A stretch of DNA of 64,000 nucleotides from Corallium rubrum (GCA_964035015.1 OZ036010.1:8394173-8458172); one strand, 5' to 3'. Shown: positions 22,620 to 31,709, numbered from the stretch's first letter. Program-made: numbers and translations. Notes: generated by a model from the sequence alone, not told the origin.

Positions 22620-23966
22620 TTAACTGCTAAAGTCGCACAGAACGTTGCGGTTGGCGTCAATTTCGATAAGACTTTGAAATTCTCCAAGCACCACGATATT
22701 TATAGCTGCTGTCAGAGCCGTTCCAAATTGACATTCTATCGATACGTTTCCGTTTTTAATCGGTTGAATATGATCACTCAGGCACAGATCAGCTGTCAGA
22801 TCAAACACGAATAAAGTGTACCCATTGGCGTACTCGTCTCGTGTAATACCATTGCCATCATTTTGAAATAACTTGTTAGTACCAGCATACAAGGTTTGGA
22901 AAGCGGACACGTAGTTACTTCCTCTCGCAGCAGCAAATTTCAGTTGTAAGGGTTTTCCAGGCAAATGTTCTCCATTTACCGTTAGACCAAGAGAAGTGAT
23001 GTCGTAGTTTTTGAAATTGAAAGGATTTTTAGTATAGGTACCATTATAAGCATCTGCATCCACCATTCCGATAACCACTCGATCAGGTAGAGGGCCTTGA
23101 AATATATTTGGTTGATTTCCTGTCATATTTCCTCTCGGTACAGAAACCACTTTACAATTGACACGATTGATAGGGTACTTGGCCGTGACACGTTGAAGGG
23201 CATGGGTATGAGCCAACATAACGGTAGAAGAGACGTTGACACGTCGAACGCGAAATACACATTCTTCCAAAACCACTTTAAAGTCAGGATGATCTGCTGA
23301 CGATACCAGGGAAAATGGGTTTCTCGAACGCACTAGCTTGAGTTTGATTGGCACAGCACCAAGAATATAACGGTCTTGTGCAAACAAGTCGGAATGGATT
23401 CTTCCTTCCATAGCCACAGACTTACTTTGGCTTGCATGAGCGTACCGCAGTTTCAAACCCTTGTTTGCATCGGCATCTCCTGCTACAGGGTTCACGATAT
23501 CCATTCGACCAGCCTGATCTTTATAGAACAGCGCTGAGGTTAGATGAGATGATTTTGCGTCTTTGCTAAAATTCAGTACAGTTTCCATATAGGATCGGTA
23601 GGGATAAGCAGTGCTAGACGGTGTGACAAGTTTGTTGTTCAGGTAAACTTCTACTTGAGAAAATAAAGCATGCATCCACAGATTTACAGGTCCAACTTGA
23701 ACATCTTCATCGATATTAGATCCATCATTGTTGGTTATTTTTGCTTTTACGTGTAGGTAACTGTTTGCTAAATCGGTATACACATCAGAATTTGCAGCAC
23801 ACAGAAACTCAATGGTGTCTGAAGCTCCAATGCTCGATACTGGATCTATATCTTCCCAAAATCCTTTGTTCATTTCTACTTGTGTAGCAGGCATTACAAA
23901 TAAATCTAATTCTGATTTTCCACACTCACACGAATCTTTATGTATGGCACTAAAAGCTTGACTCAT
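22620..23966 (-). CDS. MCP: Polinton major capsid protein (double jelly-roll)
   Basis: 448 residues. Features match Polinton MCPs: an N-terminal Cys pair (DSCECGKSELDLF), an early GFWEDIDPVSSIGASD segment, NLWMHALFSQVEVYLNNKLV in the first jelly roll, and a C-terminal FDLTADLCLSDHIQP stretch. The family forms hexagonal capsomers of icosahedral virions. The ATG overlaps the stop of the upstream pVI-like gene by 4 nt, and the stop is followed after 1 nt by the protease start. The frame is intact and full length. Confidence 0.92.
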   Translation of the reverse strand: MSQAFSAIHKDSCECGKSELDLFVMPATQVEMNKGFWEDIDPVSSIGASDTIEFLCAANSDVYTDLANSYLHVKAKITNNDGSNIDEDVQVGPVNLWMHALFSQVEVYLNNKLVTPSSTAYPYRSYMETVLNFSKDAKSSHLTSALFYKDQAGRMDIVNPVAGDADANKGLKLRYAHASQSKSVAMEGRIHSDLFAQDRYILGAVPIKLKLVRSRNPFSLVSSADHPDFKVVLEECVFRVRRVNVSSTVMLAHTHALQRVTAKYPINRVNCKVVSVPRGNMTGNQPNIFQGPLPDRVVIGMVDADAYNGTYTKNPFNFKNYDITSLGLTVNGEHLPGKPLQLKFAAARGSNYVSAFQTLYAGTNKLFQNDGNGITRDEYANGYTLFVFDLTADLCLSDHIQPIKNGNVSIECQFGTALTAAINIVVLGEFQSLIEIDANRNVLCDFSS

Positions 23967-24436
23967 GATTTATATTTTATAAACGGTCCGATCTTTGCTT
24001 CCGTAGGCACAGATGTTTTCTTCTTCGCAGTTTGCGAACGACTGATGGTTTTACGTCTTGTGTTGGCTTTTATAGGAGAATTCACCCGTTTGCGTTTACG
24101 ACCGGCTCCTGATTGGTTCGTAATTTGACGTACACCTTTTTGACCAAGATCTTTCAAGGCTTCAGAACCACGCCCTTTTATCGCTTGCTTTACATTATTC
24201 CCTGCCAGAACATCTTGGCCAACGTCTTTTACAGCTTGCAGAGCTCTTCTTCCAATAGCCTGAGCTCCTCGTTTTACCAGAGGTATTGCAAAGCGTGCAA
24301 TACTTTTAAAAAAACTTCCAATGCCATAACCTTTCTGAATACGTGCACCTCGGAAACCAGGTAGACTTCCGCCTTGTTGTTTTCTCAAATAATGTTGTTG
24401 GAATTGCTTTACGTCTGGAATAATTGTATGTCTCAT
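23963..24436 (-). CDS. pVI/pX-like basic minor virion protein
   Basis: 157 residues, strongly basic C-terminal half (GRKRKRVNSP, RRKTISRSQTAKKK). The N-terminus (GARIQKGYGIGSFFKSIARF) has an amphipathic helix behind a GYGIG segment, which resembles the adenain consensus (small hydrophobic-X-Gly-X-Gly). Polintons carry such a gene next to MCP. By analogy with adenovirus pVI/core proteins it may link capsid and DNA or disrupt membranes. That role is inference. It lies 2 nt downstream of the penton stop. Confidence 0.7.
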   Translation of the reverse strand: MRHTIIPDVKQFQQHYLRKQQGGSLPGFRGARIQKGYGIGSFFKSIARFAIPLVKRGAQAIGRRALQAVKDVGQDVLAGNNVKQAIKGRGSEALKDLGQKGVRQITNQSGAGRKRKRVNSPIKANTRRKTISRSQTAKKKTSVPTEAKIGPFIKYKS

Positions 24437-24438
24437 TT

Positions 24439-25191
24439 TTAAATGAAATACGAAGATCTCCGCTGTCTAAAGTGAAGTGTCACGATGGACTTCCCGAAGC
24501 CAAATGATACGTTTTCGTTTTTGTCGTCCTTTATATTCACTTCAATTGTTTCGAAGGACTTCACTTTGACAGGAATATATTGTAGGTTACGGAGACTGAC
24601 GTTCACGTTTTCTCCATAACTTCCTTGAGTATTGACAATTCTGAGTAGGGGCACTTTGACATCACCGACAAACTGTGCATCCACGATATCGGTGTACACA
24701 TACATGGCTGAAAATCCTCCGTTAACGTCTGCTACGTAAGGGCTTACGGTTTTCTTTTTAACGACTGTGTCTTGTTGAAACCCTAATGTTGTAGCAATAT
24801 CACCAGATATCCACACCAGTCCACCTTTAGGCACATCAATCATGACTTTATGTTTACTTGCAATGTAAGAAAACTTTATCTTGGTTCGTGCCTCTTTGTT
24901 CATGCTACGGTTTAAAGCCCCCACGAGATCGCCAATGGTGTTATAGTAGCCATTTGGGATAAGACCCGTATCGTCGTATTTTGTTCCAGCGTTATAGAGA
25001 AACGTTTGTTGATTACCTTTTCGAATCGTGCTCCATGTATGGGGGTAGTATAACTCTGATAAAGCTACTTCCCAATCACCTGTCAGTTGTATAGTTTCAG
25101 CAAGCTTCACTTTAAAATTAGCTACAGTATTATCGGGAAAATATTCCATAGAGCTATTGCTTGGAAGCGTTAAATAAAACTGTGTTGCCAT
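24439..25191 (-). CDS. Polinton penton (minor capsid) protein
   Basis: 250 residues from ATG 25191 (MATQFYLTLPSNSSMEYFP), the start pattern usual for Polinton pentons. An in-frame ATG at 25236 would add 15 hydrophobic residues. Characteristic segments are FPDNTVANFKVKL, GDWEVALSELYYP and a C-terminal LHFRQR. The single jelly-roll protein occupies the five-fold vertices. The frame is intact. Confidence 0.9.
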   Translation of the reverse strand: MATQFYLTLPSNSSMEYFPDNTVANFKVKLAETIQLTGDWEVALSELYYPHTWSTIRKGNQQTFLYNAGTKYDDTGLIPNGYYNTIGDLVGALNRSMNKEARTKIKFSYIASKHKVMIDVPKGGLVWISGDIATTLGFQQDTVVKKKTVSPYVADVNGGFSAMYVYTDIVDAQFVGDVKVPLLRIVNTQGSYGENVNVSLRNLQYIPVKVKSFETIEVNIKDDKNENVSFGFGKSIVTLHFRQRRSSYFI

Positions 25192-25240
25192 GTCGAAGAA
25201 CAATACACAAATGAACACAAATTGTAAGGTACACACATTT

Positions 25241-26323
25241 TTATTTCGTTAAATCTTTTACATTATCAGCTGGTACCCAAGAATTAAAATCTTCAGGATA
25301 GCCTAACCATTTTACAAGATATTCTCTACGTTTACCCCGCATGCGTGACTTAATTACTCTTTCTATTCTATAAAAATCACTATCTGTCTTTGTAACTCTT
25401 TGCAATTCCTGTTCGTAAAATGTTCCTTGTAACTCTTCTCCGTGATAATCAGCAATCTTGTACACTGGCGGTCGTCTGGGTACTCGCTTCGTGATGGTGA
25501 ACACCTCTTCGGTCCAGTTAGGTAAGTAGCCTTTCTTGAATGTACGTCTTGCTTTGCTAATCCGGACTTGGTCACCAATGTTAAATTTATATTTGATGGG
25601 TTTGCTGGACTCATCACCATACAGTTTTTGCCATACAATACTCTCGTTTTCTCGATTGACATCAGCCGGTCTCATCCCAATACTGCGGTGTCTCGAATGG
25701 TTGTAGGAATATACTAATTTTTGTAGTACATCGGTATATTTCAACGTATTCTTTGCTGTAAAATATTTCCACATTTTTCCCTTTAACGTTCGGTTAAATC
25801 GTTCAACGATGGATGCCTTGGTATCGTTGTGTGTTGTAAAAAATCGAATATGTTTGTCCTTCAATAACTTTTGAATGCGTTTATTGGTAAATTCAGTTCC
25901 TTTATCGGTATGAAGTGTTTCGGGCTTCCTTCCTTTCTTTAGTATCTTTTCAAAGGCTTTAACCAAACTCTCGCCAGTCTTTGTTTTTAATGGTTCCACC
26001 CACGCAAATTTGGACAGTACATCAATAACAGTCAAAACGTATTTATAACCATTATTTGTTTTACTAAGCGAATCCATAATTACTAGATCGGCCTCCCACT
26101 CCTCGTCCATCGCTCCAACAATAACACGATTTCGCTTAAAATTATGTCGTATGGGTTTATGCAAAGTATAGGTATCTTGCTGTCTAAGCCATGTTTTTAT
26201 CTTGTTTCGGGATATCTGAAATTTACCATCACTTTTTACGACACGGTGCAAGGCATCTACGCCGCCAAAACTTGCCGGACTTTTTGGGTTGTAGTACAGG
26301 TCGTGAAGATACTGTTCCGCCAT
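25241..26323 (-). CDS. INT: Polinton RVE-type integrase with C-terminal chromodomain
   Basis: 360 residues. Retroviral-type catalytic triad: Asp79 (EWEADLVIMD), Asp140 (HTDKGTEF), Glu174 (SIVERFNRTLK). An SH3-like basic segment follows. The C-terminus (about 315-358) is a chromodomain (RIERVIKSR...YLVKWLGY...SWVP), which reads methylated histones in other chromointegrases and could steer insertion. It produced the 6-bp target duplication expected of this class. No frame break. Confidence 0.93.
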   Translation of the reverse strand: MAEQYLHDLYYNPKSPASFGGVDALHRVVKSDGKFQISRNKIKTWLRQQDTYTLHKPIRHNFKRNRVIVGAMDEEWEADLVIMDSLSKTNNGYKYVLTVIDVLSKFAWVEPLKTKTGESLVKAFEKILKKGRKPETLHTDKGTEFTNKRIQKLLKDKHIRFFTTHNDTKASIVERFNRTLKGKMWKYFTAKNTLKYTDVLQKLVYSYNHSRHRSIGMRPADVNRENESIVWQKLYGDESSKPIKYKFNIGDQVRISKARRTFKKGYLPNWTEEVFTITKRVPRRPPVYKIADYHGEELQGTFYEQELQRVTKTDSDFYRIERVIKSRMRGKRREYLVKWLGYPEDFNSWVPADNVKDLTK

Positions 26324-26498
26324 CTAATTCGGATGCCTGTATCACAATTTTTCCCCCACAGCACGCCGAGATGCAGCGAATCTTTCGAAAAATATTACGA
26401 AGGGCTATTTGTGGTAAACCGCCACAGCAAGTCATGTTCACACGATTAAGGTCGGAGATAAATGAATGAAAAAGGGCAAGGACGCAACATATATACAC
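26324..26498 (-). other. Intergenic gap between integrase and Bcl-2-like gene
   Basis: A 175-bp gap with a TATATATA stretch near 26490 that could serve as a promoter for leftward integrase transcription. No site is proven. Confidence 0.3.
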
Positions 26499-26873
26499 TC
26501 AGGCGATATATTCATATATTAATTTCAGGAACAGTTGACCAAGCAATCGTAACGACGAATTCTTACGCCTCTTGTAGTGTGATAAATCTACGTTGTGGAA
26601 ATCGTTCACCGTTCGTCGAACGGCCTCTCGAACCGTTTGGTTATCGTAAGAATCGCTAACTCTGTACACGAAAGCGAGATAAGCGACTATTCTTCCAAAA
26701 TTATTTGGATCCATTTCTTCATAGATGTGATGAAGGTTCACACGATCTAATTGATCGCTAAAACTATCAAACAGGTGTCGATGATCGTCAAGACATGTCT
26801 GAATATAAAATGATAACGTATCTTTATCAATATCAACGTTATGTTGTTTCAACTCATCAAAAATTGTATCCAT
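26499..26873 (-). CDS. Candidate Bcl-2-like protein encoded by the Polinton
   Basis: 124 residues from MDTIFDELKQ. Residues 58-69 read NFGRIVAYLAFV, closely matching the BH1 signature of Bcl-2 family proteins (N-W/F-G-R-I-V-A). It is preceded by a helical segment with HRHLFDSFSDQLDRV, where Bcl-2 proteins have helices 2-4. A clear BH2 tryptophan motif and a membrane anchor are absent. The C-terminus is LRLLGQLFLKLIYEYIA. Viral Bcl-2 homologues block host apoptosis by sequestering BH3 proteins. If the assignment holds, this would be an anti-apoptotic accessory gene. The call rests on one motif plus helical layout and needs a profile or structure check. Confidence 0.6.
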   Translation of the reverse strand: MDTIFDELKQHNVDIDKDTLSFYIQTCLDDHRHLFDSFSDQLDRVNLHHIYEEMDPNNFGRIVAYLAFVYRVSDSYDNQTVREAVRRTVNDFHNVDLSHYKRRKNSSLRLLGQLFLKLIYEYIA

Positions 26874-27002
26874 AGCGTATGCGTATTAGTCTATAACAAT
26901 TCGTGTTCACACGACAAAAGTTGGAGAGAAATGAATCACAAAAAAATCAGGTATAAACATATATTTATTAGATAGATAATTAGAATACAAAATTATACAT
27001 GT

Positions 27003-27716
27003 TCAGTAAATGTTCAGTTTTTTCAAGTCTATAGTCAAGTCATCTACCGACTTTTGAAAAAGGTACTTTTCGTAGGCTTTCTTATGATCAGTTTCATGGC
27101 TCGTGAATGTCTCTCCAGTCTTTTTGACTGTATATCTGTAAGATGGTGGCATACTAAACAGAACAGTGGAGAATGGTTCAAGGGGATCTTCTTCCGGTTT
27201 CCATTCGAAAAAGTCACAGGAGTTTTCTCTCTCGTTGGGACACGAGTAAAACAGACGACCTTGGTTATCACCTTCTTTCTTGACTTTACACGTACGACAC
27301 ACCAATCCATGTTTACAAAATGGTTTGGGACTCTCAAAGATGTCTCCCCATTGCCAAAACGAACAGGGGTTTTCTCGCTCAGAGCAAACGAAATAAGGTC
27401 TTCCATAACTTTCTTTCATCTTATCTTTAACCATTCGCATCGTCGCCAATCTCTGATGGTTAGGACACACTGGATGTATACAATCACTTGCTCGAAAAGA
27501 GTCCACAGCTTTCCCGAACATGTAACAGTCTTCTTCTGGGCAGAAGAACTCACAACTAGGTTTCTGTCCACAGAACCAAAAAGTACCATTCCTGGTTGTC
27601 GAGACAGACGCAGATTTACCATGTAAACATTCCATTGCAGCGATGTTGTACTTAACCAGAGAAAGACCAAATGAAAGTAAATGACTGTACGGCAACACTG
27701 AGTTTATATCACCCAC
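27003..27716 (-). CDS. Triple GRF-type zinc-finger protein of the Polinton
   Basis: 237 residues from the first ATG (27716), or 210 from ATG 27635 (MECLHGKSASV), which is the more likely start by motif position. Three Cys/His modules follow the GRF plan (C-H-G...FxC...C-x-FF/W-W): GTFWFCGQKPSCEFFCPEED, then GRPYFVCSERENPCSFWQW, then GRLFYSCPNERENSCDFFEW. GRF fingers in NEIL3, TTF2 and APE2 bind single-stranded DNA. Similar proteins occur in other animal Polintons. A role in handling replicating DNA is inference. It is the outermost right-arm gene, close to the terminal repeat. Confidence 0.8.
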   Translation of the reverse strand: MGDINSVLPYSHLLSFGLSLVKYNIAAMECLHGKSASVSTTRNGTFWFCGQKPSCEFFCPEEDCYMFGKAVDSFRASDCIHPVCPNHQRLATMRMVKDKMKESYGRPYFVCSERENPCSFWQWGDIFESPKPFCKHGLVCRTCKVKKEGDNQGRLFYSCPNERENSCDFFEWKPEEDPLEPFSTVLFSMPPSYRYTVKKTGETFTSHETDHKKAYEKYLFQKSVDDLTIDLKKLNIY

Positions 27717-27753
27717 TCTATGTGCATTAATTACCTTCGGGCGTCACACCCGG

Positions 27754-27893
27754 CGTCACACCGGGCGTCACACGGGGGCGTCACACCGGGCGTCACCGGG
27801 CGTCACACCATCGGGCGTCACACGGAATATTCAATGAGGCGGCATCCCTTTGAATGCTATATGGGGGGGGGGGGGGGGGGGGTTATATCTACT
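27754..27893 (-). repeat. Polinton right terminal inverted repeat
   Basis: The mirror image of 13466-13600. The outer end reads GGGGTTATATCTACT, preceded by a 20-G tract. The inner part consists of GGGCGTCACAC units. Confidence 0.93.
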
Positions 27894-27899
27894 AGGGTT
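27894..27899. repeat. Polinton target-site duplication, right copy
   Basis: AGGGTT directly follows the terminal CTACT and precedes GAACCAG, the continuation of the Penelope ORF. Confidence 0.92.
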
Positions 27900-28515
27900 G
27901 AACCAGATGATTTTCCTTCCCCTATTTATTTTCTGGTTGTTAGCACTTGTGTCGTGATTGGTTGGATTGAACTCTAGGGTATCTTTATATCCACTGGCCT
28001 TAAGTGCAGTAGTGTTATAATACGGTGCCGCTTTGTCGAAGATCTCTTTGCTGGATGATATGTTGCTAATTCGCTTGCTTATATTTTGCGGCAATTGCTT
28101 AATAATGTTCGGAGGGTGGTTGGATTTGGTGTGGATGTAGATAGGTTTATCGTTCGGTTTCTTGTATGGTTTATAGGTTTCATGATCTGATGGAAGGTTG
28201 AAGGTGACGTCAAGGAAATTTACTTCTTTCAGGTTGGCTTGTATTGTTATTTTAAGGCCATGATATTTGAATACTTTGGTGATTTCTTTTCGGATTTTGT
28301 CAGATATTTGGCTGGTGCTGCAGAATGCTGCTAATCAGTCGTCTCGATATAGCCCAATTTGTGACTTTCCATATTTCTCGGATAGTTTGCCTATAGGATG
28401 TAATAATTCGCAGACTTCGGCGCCATCATATCTATCCATAGTTACATCGAAGGTGTTGTCGTTGTCTTTCTTCATCCATGCTGTGCCTTTATCGAATAAT
28501 AGGGACTTGAGCACT
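27900..28515 (-). pseudogene. Penelope-like element copy B, RT part, beyond the Polinton
   Basis: The minus strand continues the ORF broken at 13465. From 28515 downwards it encodes KSLLFDKGTAWMKKDN and the RT catalytic block. The codon after the two catalytic aspartates is TGA (near 28334), and small indels break the frame elsewhere. The copy is 5'-truncated at about 28515, roughly 100 bp from the head of copy A, which faces the opposite way. Confidence 0.85.
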
Positions 28516-28612
28516 CTTCTTCTGGGAAATATCCATGATTATCAAGTTATTTATCTACCTATTCGCTCCTTGTCTGTTGAGCACTCTCTATTTCCCGCAA
28601 GACTAATCTAAA

Positions 28613-30781
28613 ATGGAACAACGAACCTTCGACTACTCACTGAAGAATATCCCAACACCATCCGAGAAACTATACACGAAGAGACTTATTGAGAAAGTGG
28701 AAGATATCACTAAGTGAATGAGGTGGAAAGCGCATTTCTTCGAACAGGAAGAGAGGTCCAATGACAAACAAGAAAAGTTCGGATTTAAGTCAAGAAAATG
28801 CCCACCACAAGTCAAAGACATGGAAAACTTTGAATGCGACTTGATAGAAATGACACAAAACATCAAATTCAGGAAAACTAACAACACACTTCAAAGAACA
28901 CTGAACACTGAACACTGAACACTGAACACTGAACAAAGATATCAAATCTGTAAAAACCTCCAAGAAAGCGTTCATCCCAGCCGACAAAACAAGAAACATG
29001 TACGAAATGGACAAAGACACGCACGACAAACTGTTACACGAGAACATCACTAAATCATATAAGAAATGTGACAACAACACTTACAACGAAATCAACAACG
29101 AAGCAAAGAAAATCGCAACCAAGCTAGGAATCCAGGACAGAACTACAACACTCGCCAAGCAACAAGCCTTTATTACCCTTAACGACCATAAGGAGAACTT
29201 TCACAGCGCCCCGAAATGCAGACTTCTAAACCCAGCCAAAAGTATACCCTAGGACGCGTCAGCAAACAGATACTAGAACGAATAAATACAACTATCAAAC
29301 AGAAAACCCAAGTACACCAATGGAAGAGCACCAAAAACGTGATCGACTGGTTCAAAAGCTTAGAAGATAAGAGTAAATGCAATTTCATACAGTTTGACAT
29401 TGTGGACTTTTATCCATCTATTTCTGAGGAACTCCTGACACAAGCCATCCTCTACGCCAAAGAATTTGTTCCGATCAGCGATGACGATCTAGAGACTATA
29501 ATGCACGCACGCAAGTCCCTATTATTCGATAAAGGCACAGCATGGATGAAGAAAGACAACAACACCTTCGATGTAACTATGGGTAGCTACGATGGCGCCG
29601 AAGTCTGCGAATTAGTGGGCCTATACATCCTAGGCAAACTATCCGAGAAATATGGAAAGTCACAAATTGGGCTATATTGGGACGACGGATTAGCAGCATT
29701 CCGCAGCACCAGCCAAATATCCGACAAAATCCGAAAAGAAATCACCAAAGTAATCAAAGATCATGGCCTTAAAATAACAATACAAGCCAACCTGAAAGAA
29801 GTAAATTTCCTTGACGTCACCTTCAACCTTCCATCAGAAACCTATAAACCATACAAGAAACCGAACGATAAACCTATCTACATCCACACCAGATCCAACC
29901 ACCCTCCGAACATTATTAAGCAATTGCCACAAAATATAGGCAAGCGAATTAGCAACATATCATCCAGCAAAGAGATCTTCGACAAAGCAGCACCGTATTA
30001 TAACACTGCACTTAAGGCCAGTGGATATAAAGATACCCTAGAGTTCAATCCAACCAATCACGACACAAGTGCTAACAACCAGAAAATAAATAGGGGAAGG
30101 AAAAGCATCTGGCTCAACCCTCCATATAATGTAAATGTCCAGACAAATGTCGCCGAGAAATTCCTCAGTCTCCTCGATAAACATTTCCCAAAAAAACACA
30201 AGCTCCACAAAATTTTCAACCGGAACAATGTCAAAGTTAGTTATAGCTGCATGCCGAATATGTCTAGCATCATCAACTCTCACAACATGAAAATCCTCAG
30301 TAACAAAGATGAAATCCACCAAAACCGCAAGAAATGCAATTGCAGAGCTAATGTACCATGTCCACTCCAAGGGACATGCCTCACCGAAAACCTGGTGTAC
30401 CGAGCGCACGTTACCAACAACACAGACAACAATGACACAAACTACATCGGACTAACAGAAAACACTTTCAAAGACCGTCTTTACAAGCACAGAAACTCAT
30501 TCCGACACCGAAACAAACTTAATTCTACGGAGCTATCAAAATATATTTGGACCCAACCGGACAAAAACGTCAACATCAACGAGATAGAATGGTCGATCCT
30601 AGACAGAGCGCCTGCTTTCAAGAATGGCTCAAAAAGATGCGAGCTTTGCCTATCCGAAAAATACCACATAATCTTCCAAAAATTCAACCTACTGAACAAA
30701 CGAAACGAACTTCTATCAAGTTGCCGCCACATGAACAAACACCTATTGTGTAATTTTAAAGAAACACCGCCTGACAATTAG
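28613..30781 (+). pseudogene. Penelope-like element copy A, RT plus GIY-YIG ORF, broken 5' part
   Basis: A near full-length Penelope ORF from ATG 28613 (MEQRTFDYSLKNIP). A TGA at 28715-28717, a frameshift in a 7-bp CACTGAA tandem repeat near 28899-28935, and another frame change near 29245 break it. From 29216 a 521-residue frame is open. It has RT motif A SFDIVDFYPSIS-like (FIQFDIVDFYPSISEE), the YWDDGLAAF catalytic site (Arg more usual in the second position), a Cys cluster (KCNCRANVPCPLQGTC) and the GIY-YIG-type domain NYIGLTENTFKDRLYKHRN. Such elements reverse-transcribe at a nick made by the GIY-YIG endonuclease. This copy is dead as it stands. Confidence 0.88.
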
Positions 30782-30839
30782 CAATTCAAATTCCACGCAC
30801 CGATCTGTATGTAAACTCATCAGCTAGAGTATCGAATTT

Positions 30840-30890
30840 CATTAGTCATCTGAAGATTGCCTTTGGCATGAAACACAGTGTAATGAGATG
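30840..30890 (+). ncRNA. Hammerhead-like ribozyme motif in Penelope copy A tail
   Basis: CTGAAGA (30850-30856; fits CUGANGA) is followed by stem II TGCC-TTT-GGCA, then GAAA, a very short stem III ACAC-A-GTGT, and A as the residue before the cleavage site. Flanks CAT and ATG close stem I, with a second CAT/ATG pair outside an internal loop. The position that normally starts stem II is a T:T mismatch. Penelope-like elements are known to carry type I hammerheads with tiny stem III. Activity here is untested. Confidence 0.6.
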
Positions 30891-30911
30891 TTGTATATAT
30901 CTTAGATAATC

Positions 30912-30913
<2 letters not shown>

Positions 30914-30987
<74 letters not shown>
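30914..30987. repeat. (TA)n microsatellite between two Penelope families
   Basis: About 75 bp of TA repeats separate the tail of copy A from the family 3 GIY-YIG fragment. Confidence 0.95.
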
Positions 30988-30989
<2 letters not shown>

Positions 30990-31265
30990 TGCAGTAAATG
31001 TCCCATGCTTTACATCGGAGAAACTGGAAGACGTTTAGGTGACAGGTTTGTTGAACACCTTCGTGATGTCAAATACAATGTGCCAAACAAACCTTTTGCC
31101 AGGCACTTCAACAGTGCCAACCACTCCTTTTCCAACATGAAAATCTGTGCCATTCAGCCCATTACGGGTTGTAACGATACTCGTCGTAAACAAGAAATGC
31201 GTCTCATTTACAAACTTGGTACCATTCACCCTCACGGCCTCAATGAGCGATTCTCTTTCATTTAG
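30988..31265 (+). pseudogene. Penelope-like GIY-YIG fragment (family 3)
   Basis: Open from the (TA)n tract: SCSKCPMLYIGETGRRLGDR, then HFNSANHSFS and an end GLNERFSFI, very like 11640-11936. It is truncated at its 5' side exactly at the microsatellite, so RT is missing. The noncoding tail with CTGACGAAGGGCC follows at about 31522. Confidence 0.75.
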
Positions 31266-31389
31266 CTCACTCCACCACCATATTCCACACCTTTTCCTTA
31301 ACCTTTTTCTGATGATTTAAATAGTAATTTATAACCTGTTTCTTTGCCTATTTGCAGGTACCTGACCCACAAATTGGGTCAGCACCTGC

Positions 31390-31616
31390 ACACAGGTTAA
31401 AATTACATATTAATTTATTTGTTTACTTTGTTTTTATTGGCTTACATGTGTTCATGTGATTCCCATTGTAGCTCTGCTATAAATACGCGTGACCACATGT
31501 GAGTTGTTTACTAATTTCTCCTGACGAAGGGCCTTCGCTCGAAACGTCGAGAAGATTTTTCTCTGTTTTTCAGGCCAACGTGACTTAACCCTGGTAATAT
31601 ATATATGTATATATAT

Positions 31617-31709
<93 letters not shown>

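Larger units (their letters stand above)
13466..27893. mobile_element. Complete Polinton/Maverick element, 14,428 bp
   Basis: The ends are AGTAG...CTACT, as expected for Polintons (AG start, CT end). Terminal inverted repeats are 135-140 bp and the target duplication is 6 bp. Gene content: protein-primed POLB, FtsK/HerA-type ATPase, adenain-like protease, double jelly-roll major capsid protein, penton, pVI-like protein, RVE integrase with chromodomain, plus small conserved proteins and two accessory genes. The left genes run rightward and the right genes leftward, converging near 22.1 kb. Polintons are self-synthesising DNA transposons believed to be able to form virions. Here POLB has an in-frame stop and one left-arm gene is frameshifted, so autonomy is doubtful. 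It is inserted into Penelope copy B. Confidence 0.95.

Noticed and set aside
25192..25236. Signal-peptide-like N-terminal extension of the penton
   Set aside because: The hydrophobic stretch comes from an upstream in-frame ATG. The family start pattern fits ATG 25191 and capsid proteins are not secreted.
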